64,000 nt of DNA from DASPKM01 sp035628135 (GCA_035628135.1 DASPKM010000010.1:1054001-1118000), one strand, 5' to 3'. Positions 32,288 to 40,578 are shown, numbered from the stretch's first letter. Notes: generated by a model from the letters alone, not told the origin. A program made the numbers and translations.

Positions 32288-32463
32288 GGGGAAAACTTTT
32301 TATCCGATTACAGTCAAACGCTTAAAATTCATCAATAGGGCTTTTCGGAATTTGCGTGAAACGAACACAAGGTTCAACATGCGGAATGAAGCTGAGACTT
32401 CAAGTGAGCAGAAGCCCTGTAACGTCATTGGATATGCGGTATACAAAATGGAGGTACGCGCTA
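32288..32463. other. A+T-rich non-coding stretch with long-range inverted repeat next to the module
   Basis: No ORF of note. Arms AGGGCTT (32337-32343) and AAGCCCT (32412-32418) are complementary across 68 bases. The segment could be an unknown structured RNA, the end of a mobile element or a cassette recombination site. I cannot identify it. Confidence 0.35.
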
Positions 32464-33768
32464 CTACACCCTCCTGATCTCCGCGCCCAAATCCTTTAAC
32501 CTTTTATCAATGTATTGATACCCTCTGTCAATCTGTTCAATATTTTGTATCACGCTTTTCCCTTCCGCGCTCAGCGCCGCAATCAGCAACGACACACCCG
32601 CACGAATATCAGGACTGCTCATGGTAATGCCGCGCAACGATTGCTGCCTGGCCAGGCCTATTACCGCCGCGCGGTGCGGATCGCAAAGAATGATCTGTGC
32701 GCCCATGTCGATCAGCTTGTCTACAAAGAACAACCTGCTCTCAAACATTTTTTGATGCACCAATACGCTGCCCTTGGCTTGCGTTGCCACCACCAATACA
32801 ATGCTGAGCAAATCCGGTGTAAATCCCGGCCAGGGATGGTCGTAAATGGTCAGCACCGAACCATCGAGAAAGGTTTGGATCTCGTACACATCCTGTTCAG
32901 GAATAAAAATATCATCTCCGCGAAACTCGAGCTGTATGCCGAGCTGCCTGAACTTTTCAGGTATCACTCCCAAATGTTCGATTCCCGCATTTTGAATGGT
33001 GATATTGCTTTGCGTCATCGCCGCAAGACCGATAAATGATCCTACTTCGATCATATCGGGCAATAATCTGTGCTCGGTGCCTCCAAGATAAGTTACGCCA
33101 TTTATCCTAAGCAGGTTACTGCCTATGCCTGAGATATCGGCGCCCATGCGTTGCAGCATCCTGCACAGTTGTTGTATATAAGGCTCGCAGGCCGCATTGT
33201 AAATGGTAGTGGTTCCCCTTGCCATTACGGCCGCCATTATAATATTGGCGGTACCCGTTACCGAGGGTTCATCCAGCAATAAATTAGCACCTTTAAGGTT
33301 TCCGGCCTCGATGTGAAAGAATCCGTCTTCGGGGTGATAAGTGAATTCAGCGCCGAGTTGCTGAAATCCGAGTATATGCGTGTCCAGTCTCCTGCGGCCG
33401 ATCTTGTCGCCACCCGGTTTGGGAATAAAAGCTTTCCTGAAGCGTGAGAGCATGGGGCCTGCTATCATTACGGAGCCGCGCAACCGGCCGCTTTTTTTGC
33501 GAAACACTTCCTGGTGCAGCCGGGCAAGGTCGATGTCGTCGGCCTGGAATATGCAGGTATGCCTGTCGGGCCGCTCGATCTTCACGCCCATGTCGTGCAG
33601 CAGCTCGATCAGCAGGTTTACATCTAAAATGTCGGGTATGTTGGAGATAGTAACCTTTTCAGGCGTCAGCAATACGGCGCTGATAATTTGCAGCGCTTCG
33701 TTCTTGGCGCCTTGCGGAACGATGGTGCCAGAAAGTTTCCTGCCGCCGGTTACTTCAAAGGAATTCAC
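32464..33768 (-). CDS. murA: UDP-N-acetylglucosamine 1-carboxyvinyltransferase
   Basis: 434 residues, two inside-out alpha/beta domains of the EPSP synthase fold. N-terminal 'LSGTIVPQGAKNEALQII' holds the Lys-Asn pair at K22-N23. The mobile active-site loop reads 'PKPGGDKIGRRRLDTH', where D121 replaces the usual catalytic Cys that fosfomycin alkylates. It joins phosphoenolpyruvate to UDP-GlcNAc, the first committed step of peptidoglycan synthesis. 'RAGVSLLIAALSAEGKS' is the conserved C-terminal block. It lies 22 bases downstream of the DUF4290 gene, probably in one transcript. Confidence 0.95.
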   Translation of the reverse strand: MNSFEVTGGRKLSGTIVPQGAKNEALQIISAVLLTPEKVTISNIPDILDVNLLIELLHDMGVKIERPDRHTCIFQADDIDLARLHQEVFRKKSGRLRGSVMIAGPMLSRFRKAFIPKPGGDKIGRRRLDTHILGFQQLGAEFTYHPEDGFFHIEAGNLKGANLLLDEPSVTGTANIIMAAVMARGTTTIYNAACEPYIQQLCRMLQRMGADISGIGSNLLRINGVTYLGGTEHRLLPDMIEVGSFIGLAAMTQSNITIQNAGIEHLGVIPEKFRQLGIQLEFRGDDIFIPEQDVYEIQTFLDGSVLTIYDHPWPGFTPDLLSIVLVVATQAKGSVLVHQKMFESRLFFVDKLIDMGAQIILCDPHRAAVIGLARQQSLRGITMSSPDIRAGVSLLIAALSAEGKSVIQNIEQIDRGYQYIDKRLKDLGAEIRRV

Positions 33769-33790
33769 GTGTGGGAATTAAGGTTCGCAC

Positions 33791-34507
33791 CTACTTATAT
33801 CGCTTCTTGTTGAACTTTCCGCCACCACTGTTGCGGTCATTCCTGCCACCGCCGCCACCGCCACCGCTCCTGCCATCGCGCTGCTGGAAGCGTTGGTTGC
33901 GCTTGTTGCGGTAATCGCCATAGCCTCCACGGTCACGGTCGCGGTCGCGACTGTCGCTGGTCCTGTGTTGCGCGGCGCGCACGTAAGGAGTGTTGGTAAA
34001 CTCCAGTTGTCCTTTGGTAATGTTGGTCAATTCGCTCTGAATGGCGTCGTCATGCACGGTTTCCTTGTGCCAGTTGCTATAGGCAAGCTTCATATAATAG
34101 GCAATGGAATTGGCGAAGCCCTGGCGTTTGTCAGGATTCTCTTCGCTCAGCGCCTTATCGATCACCAGCTCCAGGTTTTTGCCCAGGTGCGAAAAACGCG
34201 GGTATCGCTTAGGATAGCCCAACGGCTCGGGCCTAGCTTTTAAGGTTTCGCGGGTGGGTATGGGATAGGGTGATTTTACGTCCAGCTTAAAATCGGATAT
34301 AAAAAATAAGTGGTCCCATAGCTTATGCCTGAAGTCTTCCACGTTCTTGAGATGGGGGTTCAAAAAACCCATCAATTCAATCAAGGCCTGTGCGTTGCGC
34401 TGCCTGCGCTCCGCATCTTCTATGGTCAACAGGTATTCGATCATCTTTTGGATGTGCCTGCCGTATTCACGCATTGCAAGTTGATTGCGCGTGGTATTGT
34501 ACTCCAT
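33791..34507 (-). CDS. DUF4290 domain protein with Gly/Arg-rich tail
   Basis: 238 residues from the ATG at 34507 (MEYNTTRNQLAMREYG, the usual family start); ATGs at 34522 and farther upstream are in frame, but a -7 box at 34528-34535 favours the inner start. The helical DUF4290 part runs to about residue 180 ('LNPHLKNVEDFRHKLWDHLFFISDF', 'NSIAYYMKLAYSNWHKETVHDD'). The last 50 residues are low-complexity: repeats of RD, then a run of eight Gly with Arg and Asn, like an RGG RNA-binding tail. The family is Bacteroidota-specific and uncharacterised. The neighbour 22 bases on is murA. Confidence 0.85.
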   Translation of the reverse strand: MEYNTTRNQLAMREYGRHIQKMIEYLLTIEDAERRQRNAQALIELMGFLNPHLKNVEDFRHKLWDHLFFISDFKLDVKSPYPIPTRETLKARPEPLGYPKRYPRFSHLGKNLELVIDKALSEENPDKRQGFANSIAYYMKLAYSNWHKETVHDDAIQSELTNITKGQLEFTNTPYVRAAQHRTSDSRDRDRDRGGYGDYRNKRNQRFQQRDGRSGGGGGGGRNDRNSGGGKFNKKRYK

Positions 34508-34527
34508 CAAATCTGTATTCATTAAAA

Positions 34528-34535
34528 CAAAAGTA
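34528..34535 (-). promoter_or_regulatory. -7 promoter element of the DUF4290-murA unit
   Basis: Minus strand TACTTTTG (34535 to 34528) matches TAnnTTTG. It lies about 20 bases ahead of the start at 34507. No -33 element at the standard spacing. Confidence 0.45.
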
Positions 34536-34544
34536 AGGCATTTG

Positions 34545-34605
34545 GTCAATAACTCATTGGGTCATTAGGTCGTTTGGCCATTGAATCATTGGTCAATGGG
34601 CGAGG
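34545..34605. repeat. GTCATT-type intergenic repeat
   Basis: Repeated units of the form TCATTGGGTCATTAGGTCGTTTGG and inverted relatives fill the spacer upstream of the DUF4290 gene. The same units occur at 5112-5182 and 44160-44330. Confidence 0.5.
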
Positions 34606-34737
34606 CAATTATCCATTAACAATCCGCTCACAATTTTACCCCATTGCCTGTTAAACAATGAGCAAGGGTACCTGTGTCTGAATGGGCCAAGTGATTTATT
34701 GACGGACCCGGCGACCCGTACCCACTGCCACAAACTA

Positions 34738-34774
34738 AAAAAGGCCCTGTATGAGGACGGCCTTTCTTAGATTT
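34738..34774 (-). terminator. Intrinsic terminator of the T9SS cargo gene
   Basis: On the minus strand AAGAAAGGCC and GGCCTTTTTT pair around a 12-base loop and end in a T-run, about 45 bases after the stop at 34818. Confidence 0.75.
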
Positions 34775-34817
34775 GACTGGTTGTTTAAAGGGACCTTTGG
34801 CTTTTCACAGGTTGCGA

Positions 34818-35987
34818 TTATTGCAAAAGTATCTTTTGTACAGATTGTTCTTTGGTTCTTATATTGTTCACCCGCAGGTAATACAAGCCGGGGGCCTGCT
34901 GCTGCGGCAATACTACTTCTATCGATGTTTCATTGGACAAGGTGTGCACCTTGCGGTAAACGGCTTGTCCCACCGCATTCACGATCTCCACCCCAAAATC
35001 GCCGCTTTGCGGGCGTGCGAAGCTAACCGTTGTTTGCGTTTTTACTGGATTGGGCGAGATGATGAAGCTGCCCGGTTTGCCATCGAACCGCACCAAACGG
35101 ATGGGTGAGTACTGCACCCCGCCGCCGGGCCTGGTGGCCTTGATGCGGAAGTACAATTTACCCTCGTCGCCATTAACCTGGTACTGGTGGTCGTAATGTA
35201 TTACGCCCGATGTGCCGGTAGAACCATTCCGCTTTGCAATGACATCGAACGCATAACCATCCCTGCTAAGCTGGATATCATAGTTTGTATTCGCCGGTTC
35301 ATTTTCATATACCCATTGCAAATCGATGGTCTTGTCTTTTTTGGTGGCGGTAAATCCTTTAAGGCCCGAAGCCAGTACGGATGCGCTGCACCAGTAATAT
35401 ACCAGCCTGAACTCGCCCCAGGCATAAGTGGTTATGGTACTCTGGTAGTTGTTACTACCCTGCAGCAGCAGGGTACTACCGGTGTTATTGAAGTTGAGGG
35501 TAACGTTTCCCGTTCCCAGGTAAGGCGACACGTTGCTGATGGTCCTGGTCAGGCGCCTGTTCACAAACGGGGTGTCGGGTCCCCAATGGATGGAGTCGCC
35601 GGGCATGCCGTAGGGTTCTAGCGTGGCAGGTCCATAGTTGGTGTTGGTAGTGGCATTCGTAAACAATCCGCCTGGTCCGGAAACGCTGATGGACTGTGTG
35701 TACATGAACTGGTAGTCCCGCTGCATGGAGTCGCGGTTGCGTATGCCCAGGTTGGCCACGGCAGTAATGATTGCCTCGAGGCTAACGCAGTTCAATGTAC
35801 CGGTGCCGGGATTGAATTTGGGAAAAGTTATGGCCGAACTAAAGTCCGACGTCGGGGGTAGTGTAAATCTGTGTACGGTAGAATCAGGTGTATCACCATT
35901 AGTGCAAGGGCACTGGGCACTTGCCTTTTCATTCGCCGCTAAACAACTACCCAGTATGAATAAAAGGGTGTACAGTTGTTTTTTCAT
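34818..35987 (-). CDS. Secreted protein with T9SS type A C-terminal sorting domain
   Basis: 389 residues. A signal peptide (about 1-24, ending KASAQ) is followed by a beta-rich region (25-205; the string 'RLTRTISNVSPYLGTGNVTLNF' resembles choice-of-anchor E domains). Next comes a fibronectin-like segment near 215-300 ('TATKKDKTIDLQWVYENEPANTNYDIQLSRDG'). The C-terminal 80 residues are a classic type A sorting domain: 'ISPNPVKTQTTVSF', 'VEIVNAVGQAVYRK', 'APGLYYLRVNN'. It is exported by the gliding/T9SS machinery to the cell surface or medium. It has an exact promoter match at 36025-36056 and its own terminator. Confidence 0.9.
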   Translation of the reverse strand: MKKQLYTLLFILGSCLAANEKASAQCPCTNGDTPDSTVHRFTLPPTSDFSSAITFPKFNPGTGTLNCVSLEAIITAVANLGIRNRDSMQRDYQFMYTQSISVSGPGGLFTNATTNTNYGPATLEPYGMPGDSIHWGPDTPFVNRRLTRTISNVSPYLGTGNVTLNFNNTGSTLLLQGSNNYQSTITTYAWGEFRLVYYWCSASVLASGLKGFTATKKDKTIDLQWVYENEPANTNYDIQLSRDGYAFDVIAKRNGSTGTSGVIHYDHQYQVNGDEGKLYFRIKATRPGGGVQYSPIRLVRFDGKPGSFIISPNPVKTQTTVSFARPQSGDFGVEIVNAVGQAVYRKVHTLSNETSIEVVLPQQQAPGLYYLRVNNIRTKEQSVQKILLQ

Positions 35988-36024
35988 AGTATCTGGATTT
36001 TCATTAGGAGAACGGATTACCTAT

Positions 36025-36056
36025 CAAAATTAGTATGCAGGGTCAACGATAGCAAA
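36025..36056 (-). promoter_or_regulatory. Promoter of the T9SS cargo gene
   Basis: Minus strand: -33 TTTG (36056-36053), 20 bases, -7 TAATTTTG (36032-36025). Both elements match the Bacteroidota sigma-70-like consensus and the spacing is right; the start codon is 38 bases on. Confidence 0.8.
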
Positions 36057-36063
36057 GTGATTC

Positions 36064-36080
36064 TACCCGAAAATCGGGTA
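36064..36080. promoter_or_regulatory. 17-base palindrome just upstream of the T9SS cargo promoter (possible operator)
   Basis: TACCCGA / TCGGGTA seven-base arms around AAA, ending eight bases from the -33 element. Position and perfect symmetry suggest a binding site for a dimeric regulator. No regulator is known. Confidence 0.5.
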
Positions 36081-36362
36081 CCGTAAATCCTGCAATTTTG
36101 AAGGCTTTGCTTCGTATATCCGTGGTAATAGCGGCAATGGTGCACCAAAATACCTTTATCCCTGCGTTATGTAACGTTAATCCTACGTTAACCTACATTC
36201 AAAATATAATGAAGGTTCGCTCATGTTCCCATTGTGGGACTGCCGTGTTTCTTTGCATTGCGTACTAATTAAGTTGTGCGTTATCGGTTTCCTGTTGCTT
36301 CCCTGCTATGCAATCCTGTTTCCCAAACCATTGAGTTACCCTCCTTTACCTTTGCCGGAATT

Positions 36363-37412
36363 ATGCGCATTGTATTGATTTCAGATGCAGGCCCCGAAGC
36401 AACCGGCCTTCCGCAAACAACCACGCCTTCCGCGGTTGGCAGGATGCTGGAAAAAGCATTCCACGACCTGGTGGGGCTGCAGCCCGCGCATCAATGGATG
36501 GTCATGCCTTTACCCGCCAGCCCTCGTAAGTGGTCGTTGTTATCAAACAATAAAAAAAACGAAGAATTGACCGCGGTGTCGCCAGACCTGGTTGTATATA
36601 CTTCAATAACAAACCTGCAGTCTATTAAAGGCATTCCTGCGGCACTAATCGTTAGCGGCAAGCCCGGTGTAAACAAAGCAGCATCGCTTCGAAAGAAACT
36701 GGCAGGAGTAAAAATGTTCATCACCTGGTCAGATATCCTTAAACATTCACTCATACAAAGCCTCGACATCCCGGAAAGCCGCGCAATCACTATTCCTTTA
36801 TTTAATGAGCCCGCATGGTTGCAAGACCACGAACGGCAACAAGTGCGCGAACAATTCACTAACGGGAAAGAATATTTCCTATACGCCGGTCCCATAGCAC
36901 GCAATAAAGAATGGGAAAAACTATTGCAAGCCTTTTCAATATTTAAGAAATGGCAGCAATCAGGTTTTCAAATGATGCTAACAGGAGATATTGAAACAGG
37001 GTATGAAGAAGATTTCATGCAACAACTGAGCGCATACAAATACCGGCAGGATGTTTTGCTAACAGGCAATGCTGCCCAGCCAGACAAAGATCGGCTGGCC
37101 GCCGCGGCCTTTGCAGTATTGTGCCGGTGTGCTGATCTTGAAGACAGGCAACACATCATCGATGCATTCCGGAATGGCATTCCCGTGATCACTGAAAAAA
37201 ATGATCTGGCATTCGAACTGGCCAGCGATACGGCACTGTTTGTTGTTTGGGACGATGTTCCACAACTATCGCAGCATATGATCTCATTGTATAAAAATGA
37301 GCCGTTGTACGACGATCTCGCACAAAAAGGAAGGACCGCGTCCCTGCGCTTCAACAGGCAACAAATGCTGCTTGAGCTCAGCAATGCATTGCTCGCCGCT
37401 GCCCAATCATAA
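36363..37412 (+). CDS. Glycosyltransferase (GT4-like)
   Basis: 349 residues from the ATG at 36363 (MRIVLISDAG); the frame runs up to 36276 but those 29 residues are not gene-like. The N-terminal half has 'VVYTSITNLQSI' and 'IVSGKPGVNKAASLRKKL'. The C-terminal half has the family's 'YFLYAGPIARNKEWEKLLQAFSIFKKWQQSGFQMMLTG', 'VLLTGNAAQPDKDRLAAAAFAVL' and 'AFRNGIPVITEKNDLAFELASDTALFV' blocks of a GT-B fold with retaining chemistry. It probably adds a sugar to a cell-surface glycan. The donor and acceptor are unknown. Confidence 0.82.
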   Translation: MRIVLISDAGPEATGLPQTTTPSAVGRMLEKAFHDLVGLQPAHQWMVMPLPASPRKWSLLSNNKKNEELTAVSPDLVVYTSITNLQSIKGIPAALIVSGKPGVNKAASLRKKLAGVKMFITWSDILKHSLIQSLDIPESRAITIPLFNEPAWLQDHERQQVREQFTNGKEYFLYAGPIARNKEWEKLLQAFSIFKKWQQSGFQMMLTGDIETGYEEDFMQQLSAYKYRQDVLLTGNAAQPDKDRLAAAAFAVLCRCADLEDRQHIIDAFRNGIPVITEKNDLAFELASDTALFVVWDDVPQLSQHMISLYKNEPLYDDLAQKGRTASLRFNRQQMLLELSNALLAAAQS

Positions 37413-37514
37413 TTCTATTAACTTTGCGCTTCGTCCCCCGAAGCTTTACCACCTTTGCGCTTCGGGCTGCGGCGGTCAAGAAGCGCAGCGGACCTTTCAA
37501 TTATAAAAACGAAT

Positions 37515-37862
37515 ATGACTACATCTACCATACGCATCGACGTAACGCTCGACGACAACAGGATGCCCGAACAAATCACCTGGAACGCCTCCGATACCAC
37601 CGCACCGGACGACCGCACTGCAAGGGCCCTGATGCTGTCTTTTTGGGACCCCGCCGACCGCGCGGCACTCCGCATAGACCTTTGGACCAAGGCCATGATG
37701 GTGGATGAAATGGCCGATTTCTTTTATCAAACCTTCATGACCATGGCCGATACTTACGACCGGGCTACAAAGCAAAAGGAATTGTCGGACGATATCCGCA
37801 ACTTTGGAAAGGAGTTTTATAAAAAATTCCGCGACCTGCAGTTGAAAGAAGGAAAATTGTGA
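37515..37862 (+). CDS. gldC: Gliding motility protein GldC
   Basis: 115 residues from the ATG at 37515 (MTTSTIRIDVTLDD); a frame-open start at 37455 adds 20 residues that read like non-coding sequence. It matches GldC of Flavobacterium: 'NRMPEQITWNASDT', 'ARALMLSFWDPADRAALRIDLWTKAMMVDEMADFFYQTFMTMADTY' and 'DIRNFGKEFYKKFRD'. It is part of the gliding motility/T9SS set, soluble, accessory rather than a membrane core. Its presence supports the T9SS cargo 2 kb away. No other gld gene is in the window. Confidence 0.88.
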   Translation: MTTSTIRIDVTLDDNRMPEQITWNASDTTAPDDRTARALMLSFWDPADRAALRIDLWTKAMMVDEMADFFYQTFMTMADTYDRATKQKELSDDIRNFGKEFYKKFRDLQLKEGKL

Positions 37863-37942
37863 CGCGGCGATATCCGACATCTCCAAAGCAGGCCTTTGGA
37901 CCAACCGAAAAATTGAAGCGCTACAACATTAAAAAACTATTT

Positions 37943-38401
37943 ATGGCCTTAGAAGAAAAAATAATGGCTCAGATGAAAGACGCCATGAAATCGAAAGATG
38001 AAAAAAGCCTGCGTGCATTGCGCGCCATTAAAGCGGCCATCCTGCTGGCAAAAACTTCCGAAGGCGCAGGCGGCGAACTGAAAGAAGAAGATGAAACAAA
38101 ATTGCTGCAGAAGCTGGTGAAGCAACGCAAAGACTCGCTGGAAATATTCCAGCAGCAAAACCGTGCAGACCTTGCGCAGAAAGAACAGGAGGAAATTTTG
38201 GTAATAGAACAGTTTTTGCCGAAGCAACTAAGCGCCGATGAATTGAAAAGCATTATCGCATCCATCATTGCAGACACAGGCGCATCATCTCCCGCAGACA
38301 TGGGCAGGGTAATGGGAGTGGCTACCAAACAACTGGCGGGCAAGGCCGAGGGAAAAACCATCAGCGCGGTAGTAAAAGAGCTATTGAGCAAGTCGCAATA
38401 G
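37943..38401 (+). CDS. GatB/YqeY domain protein
   Basis: 152 residues from the ATG at 37943 (MALEEKIMAQMKDAMKSKD). It is the stand-alone YqeY-like tail domain of the GatB amidotransferase family: a helical region 'ALRAIKAAILLAKTSEG', 'KLVKQRKDSLEIFQQQNRADLAQKEQEEILVIEQFLP' and a C-terminal 'MGRVMGVATKQLAGKAEGKTISAVVKELL'. It is thought to assist tRNA-dependent amidation or bind tRNA; not itself catalytic. It lies 80 bases after gldC and 21 bases before the CvpA-like gene. Confidence 0.9.
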   Translation: MALEEKIMAQMKDAMKSKDEKSLRALRAIKAAILLAKTSEGAGGELKEEDETKLLQKLVKQRKDSLEIFQQQNRADLAQKEQEEILVIEQFLPKQLSADELKSIIASIIADTGASSPADMGRVMGVATKQLAGKAEGKTISAVVKELLSKSQ

Positions 38402-38422
38402 AGAGTAATCCATTCACAACCC

Positions 38423-38956
38423 ATGATCATCGATTTCATATTTGCGGTGCTGCTGGTAATAGCAGTGTTCAAAGGCCTGCGACGTGGTTTTATAGTCGCG
38501 GTGTTTTCATTGGTTGCATTTATCGTGGGACTGGCAGCGGCCATGAAGCTGTCTACTTTTGCGGCGCAGCAACTGGCCGATAACACCAACATATCTTCCA
38601 GATGGCTGCCTTTTATTTCTTTTCTATTGGTGTTTTTGCTGGTGGTTTTTCTTGTGCGGCTGGTGGCCAGGATCATTGAAAAAACAGTGCAATTTGCCAT
38701 GCTGGGGTGGCTTAACCGCTTGCTGGGCGTTGCCTTGTACATTGCGCTCTACACAACCATCCTAAGCATTTTGCTGTTTTATGCAATCCAGATGAACATT
38801 ATCAAGCAGGATACAGTGCTTGCCTCGCGGACCTATAATTTCATTGAGCCATGGGGCCCGTACGCCATCAACGGGTTAGGCGCGGTGGTACCCTGGTTCC
38901 GGGATATGTTCGAACAATTGAAGCAGTTTTTCGGCGCTTTACCCCCCGAACAATAG
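38423..38956 (+). CDS. CvpA family membrane protein
   Basis: 177 residues with four membrane segments (about residues 1-22, 28-50, 68-90 and 102-124). It begins 'MIIDFIFAVLLVIAVFKGLRRGF', the signature start of CvpA, and has 'LGWLNRLLGVALYIALYTTILSILLFY' and a polar tail. CvpA is needed for colicin V production in E. coli, and homologues affect envelope and stress phenotypes; the mechanism is unclear. It follows the YqeY gene by 21 bases. A weak hairpin with T-run follows at 38959-38986. Confidence 0.86.
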   Translation: MIIDFIFAVLLVIAVFKGLRRGFIVAVFSLVAFIVGLAAAMKLSTFAAQQLADNTNISSRWLPFISFLLVFLLVVFLVRLVARIIEKTVQFAMLGWLNRLLGVALYIALYTTILSILLFYAIQMNIIKQDTVLASRTYNFIEPWGPYAINGLGAVVPWFRDMFEQLKQFFGALPPEQ

Positions 38957-38958
38957 TG

Positions 38959-38987
38959 CGTGCGTTTTCTTGCAGGCACGAATTTTT
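38959..38987 (+). terminator. Weak terminator after the CvpA-like gene
   Basis: CGTGC (38959-38963) and GCACG (38976-38980) pair around a 12-base loop, followed by AATTTTTC. Only five base pairs, so tentative. Confidence 0.35.
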
Positions 38988-39101
38988 CAATATATAAATT
39001 AAACATTTAGCAGGCCTAAACTAAGCTTTGCTTATTCTGATATTTGCCCGAAATAAATTATTTTAGCGAATATTTGAAGTACATAAACAGACATCAGGCT
39101 G

Positions 39102-39878
39102 ATGAAGTACGAAATCAAACAACAGGATAAGTTCAGATTCATAGAAGTAGGCGAGGGCGAACCGCTGGTGTTGTTGCATGGCTTGTTCGGGGCGTTGAGC
39201 AATTTCGAGGCATTGATAGAATATTTCAGGCATCATAACAAAGTTGTGGTACCCATGCTGCCGTTGTTTGACCTGGACCTCCTGCATACCAGCGTAGGTG
39301 GGTTGCATAAGTTCGTACACCGCTTCATGGAAGCCCGCGATTATAAGGACGCCCACATTCTTGGTAATTCTTTGGGCGGCCATGTGGCCCTGTTATATGT
39401 GCTGAAACACCCGGAACGCGTAAAATCATTGATCCTTACAGGCAGCTCGGGCTTATTTGAGAATGGCATGGGAGATACCTATCCCAAAAGGGGAGACTAC
39501 GACTACATCAAGAAAAAAACCGAACTGACTTTTTACGACCCCAAAACCGCCACCAAAGAGCTGGTGGACGAAGTGTACGAAATCGTTAATAACCGCCTCC
39601 GCGTCATTAAGATAATAGCCCTTGCCAAGAGCGCAATCCGAAATAATCTTGGTGAAGAACTCAATCAAATCAAGCAACCGACGTTATTAATATGGGGGAA
39701 CAACGATACCATCACTCCTCCGTTCGTAGGTCGCGAATTTAACCGGCTCATTCCGAACAGCGAGTTGCATTTTATAGATAAATGCGGTCACGCGCCTATG
39801 ATGGAAGTGCCGGGTGAGTTCAACCAGATCCTTCATAAATTTTTGACAAAATTAAAAAAGCCGGCAGCGGTTGCCTGA
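39102..39878 (+). CDS. Alpha/beta-fold hydrolase
   Basis: 258 residues. The hydrolase fold is clear: oxyanion block 'PLVLLHGLFGALSNF' near residue 22, nucleophile elbow 'ILGNSLGGHVAL' (Gly-x-Ser-x-Gly), an acid in 'LLIWGNNDTITPP' and the catalytic His in 'FIDKCGHAPMMEVP'. The lid around residues 130-160 has few features, so the substrate (ester, thioester, other) is not readable. It overlaps or sits just ahead of the CBS-domain gene, whose GTG start is 37 bases past its stop. Confidence 0.88.
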   Translation: MKYEIKQQDKFRFIEVGEGEPLVLLHGLFGALSNFEALIEYFRHHNKVVVPMLPLFDLDLLHTSVGGLHKFVHRFMEARDYKDAHILGNSLGGHVALLYVLKHPERVKSLILTGSSGLFENGMGDTYPKRGDYDYIKKKTELTFYDPKTATKELVDEVYEIVNNRLRVIKIIALAKSAIRNNLGEELNQIKQPTLLIWGNNDTITPPFVGREFNRLIPNSELHFIDKCGHAPMMEVPGEFNQILHKFLTKLKKPAAVA

Positions 39879-39915
39879 CATTTGCCGTCTTATTAATAAT
39901 AAAAACCCTGAATCC

Positions 39916-40578
39916 GTGTTAAACAAAGACGTGATATCAGTCGCCATACCCACCTTGCACCTGGATGATACCGCAGCACAGGCACTGCAGCTCATGGCCG
40001 AATTCCATGTGGCACACCTGCCCGTGGTAATGGACAATAAACTCGCAGGTATAGTGTATGAAGACGACCTGATGGATGTTGCAGACGACAATACTACACT
40101 CAACGATCTTCAAGGCATATTTTCAAAACTGGTGGTAAAAGCCGACAACCATTTCCTGGAAGCAGTACAGCTGGTGAACGAATACGGGCTTACCGTTATT
40201 CCCGTAACTGAAGGCGAACAGGAATTCATCGGCGTGATATCGCAAGCCGACCTCTTCAAGCAGCTGGCTAAACAAACCGGCGCCAACGAGCCCGGCGGTG
40301 TGATAGTGCTGGAACTGGAAAAAAGAGGCTACTCATTCTCGGAGATCGGCAAACTGGTAGAAACCAACGACGCCCAGATAATCCAATTAAATTCTTACTA
40401 CGACAACATTACTGAAACCTTCCTGGTTACACTTAAAGTAAATAAGTTCGAAATTTCAGATATTGTGGCCACGTTTCAGCGTTACGATTACACGGTGAAG
40501 TATTATTTCGGCGAAGAGCTCTACGAAAACGAGCTTAGAAATAACTACGACCACCTGATGAATTACCTGAATATGTAA
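39916..40578 (+). CDS. CBS-domain protein
   Basis: 220 residues from the GTG at 39916 (MLNKDVISVAIPTLHLDD); a TTG at 39871 gives a longer, less likely protein overlapping the hydrolase. Two CBS motifs: 'DTAAQALQLMAEFHVAHLPVV' (residues about 18-40) and 'FLEAVQLVNEYGLTVIPVTEGEQEFIGVISQADLFKQL'. A C-terminal ACT-like region (about 130-220: 'GVIVLELEKRGYSFSEIGKLVETNDAQIIQLN') follows. CBS pairs bind adenosyl ligands and regulate partner domains; here no partner is fused. It lies near nadK, which is a typical Bacteroidota order. Confidence 0.86.
   Translation: MLNKDVISVAIPTLHLDDTAAQALQLMAEFHVAHLPVVMDNKLAGIVYEDDLMDVADDNTTLNDLQGIFSKLVVKADNHFLEAVQLVNEYGLTVIPVTEGEQEFIGVISQADLFKQLAKQTGANEPGGVIVLELEKRGYSFSEIGKLVETNDAQIIQLNSYYDNITETFLVTLKVNKFEISDIVATFQRYDYTVKYYFGEELYENELRNNYDHLMNYLNM

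Larger units (their letters stand above)
35988..36362. other. Divergent intergenic region between the T9SS cargo and glycosyltransferase genes
   Basis: 375 bases. Near the minus-strand gene it holds a complete promoter (36025-36056) and, eight bases further, the palindrome at 36064-36080. The remainder up to 36362 shows no clear element; a TTTCTTTG at about 36248-36255 is one base off a -7 box for the plus-strand gene. A 29-codon in-frame extension from 36276 is unlikely to be translated. Confidence 0.5.

Noticed and set aside
32337..32418. AGGGCTT/AAGCCCT arms taken as insertion-sequence ends
   Set aside because: Arms are only seven bases, no transposase between them and no target duplication visible.
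36276..36362. 29-residue N-terminal extension of the glycosyltransferase
   Set aside because: The GT-B fold begins with MRIVLISDAG at 36363; the upstream part lies in a regulatory spacer.
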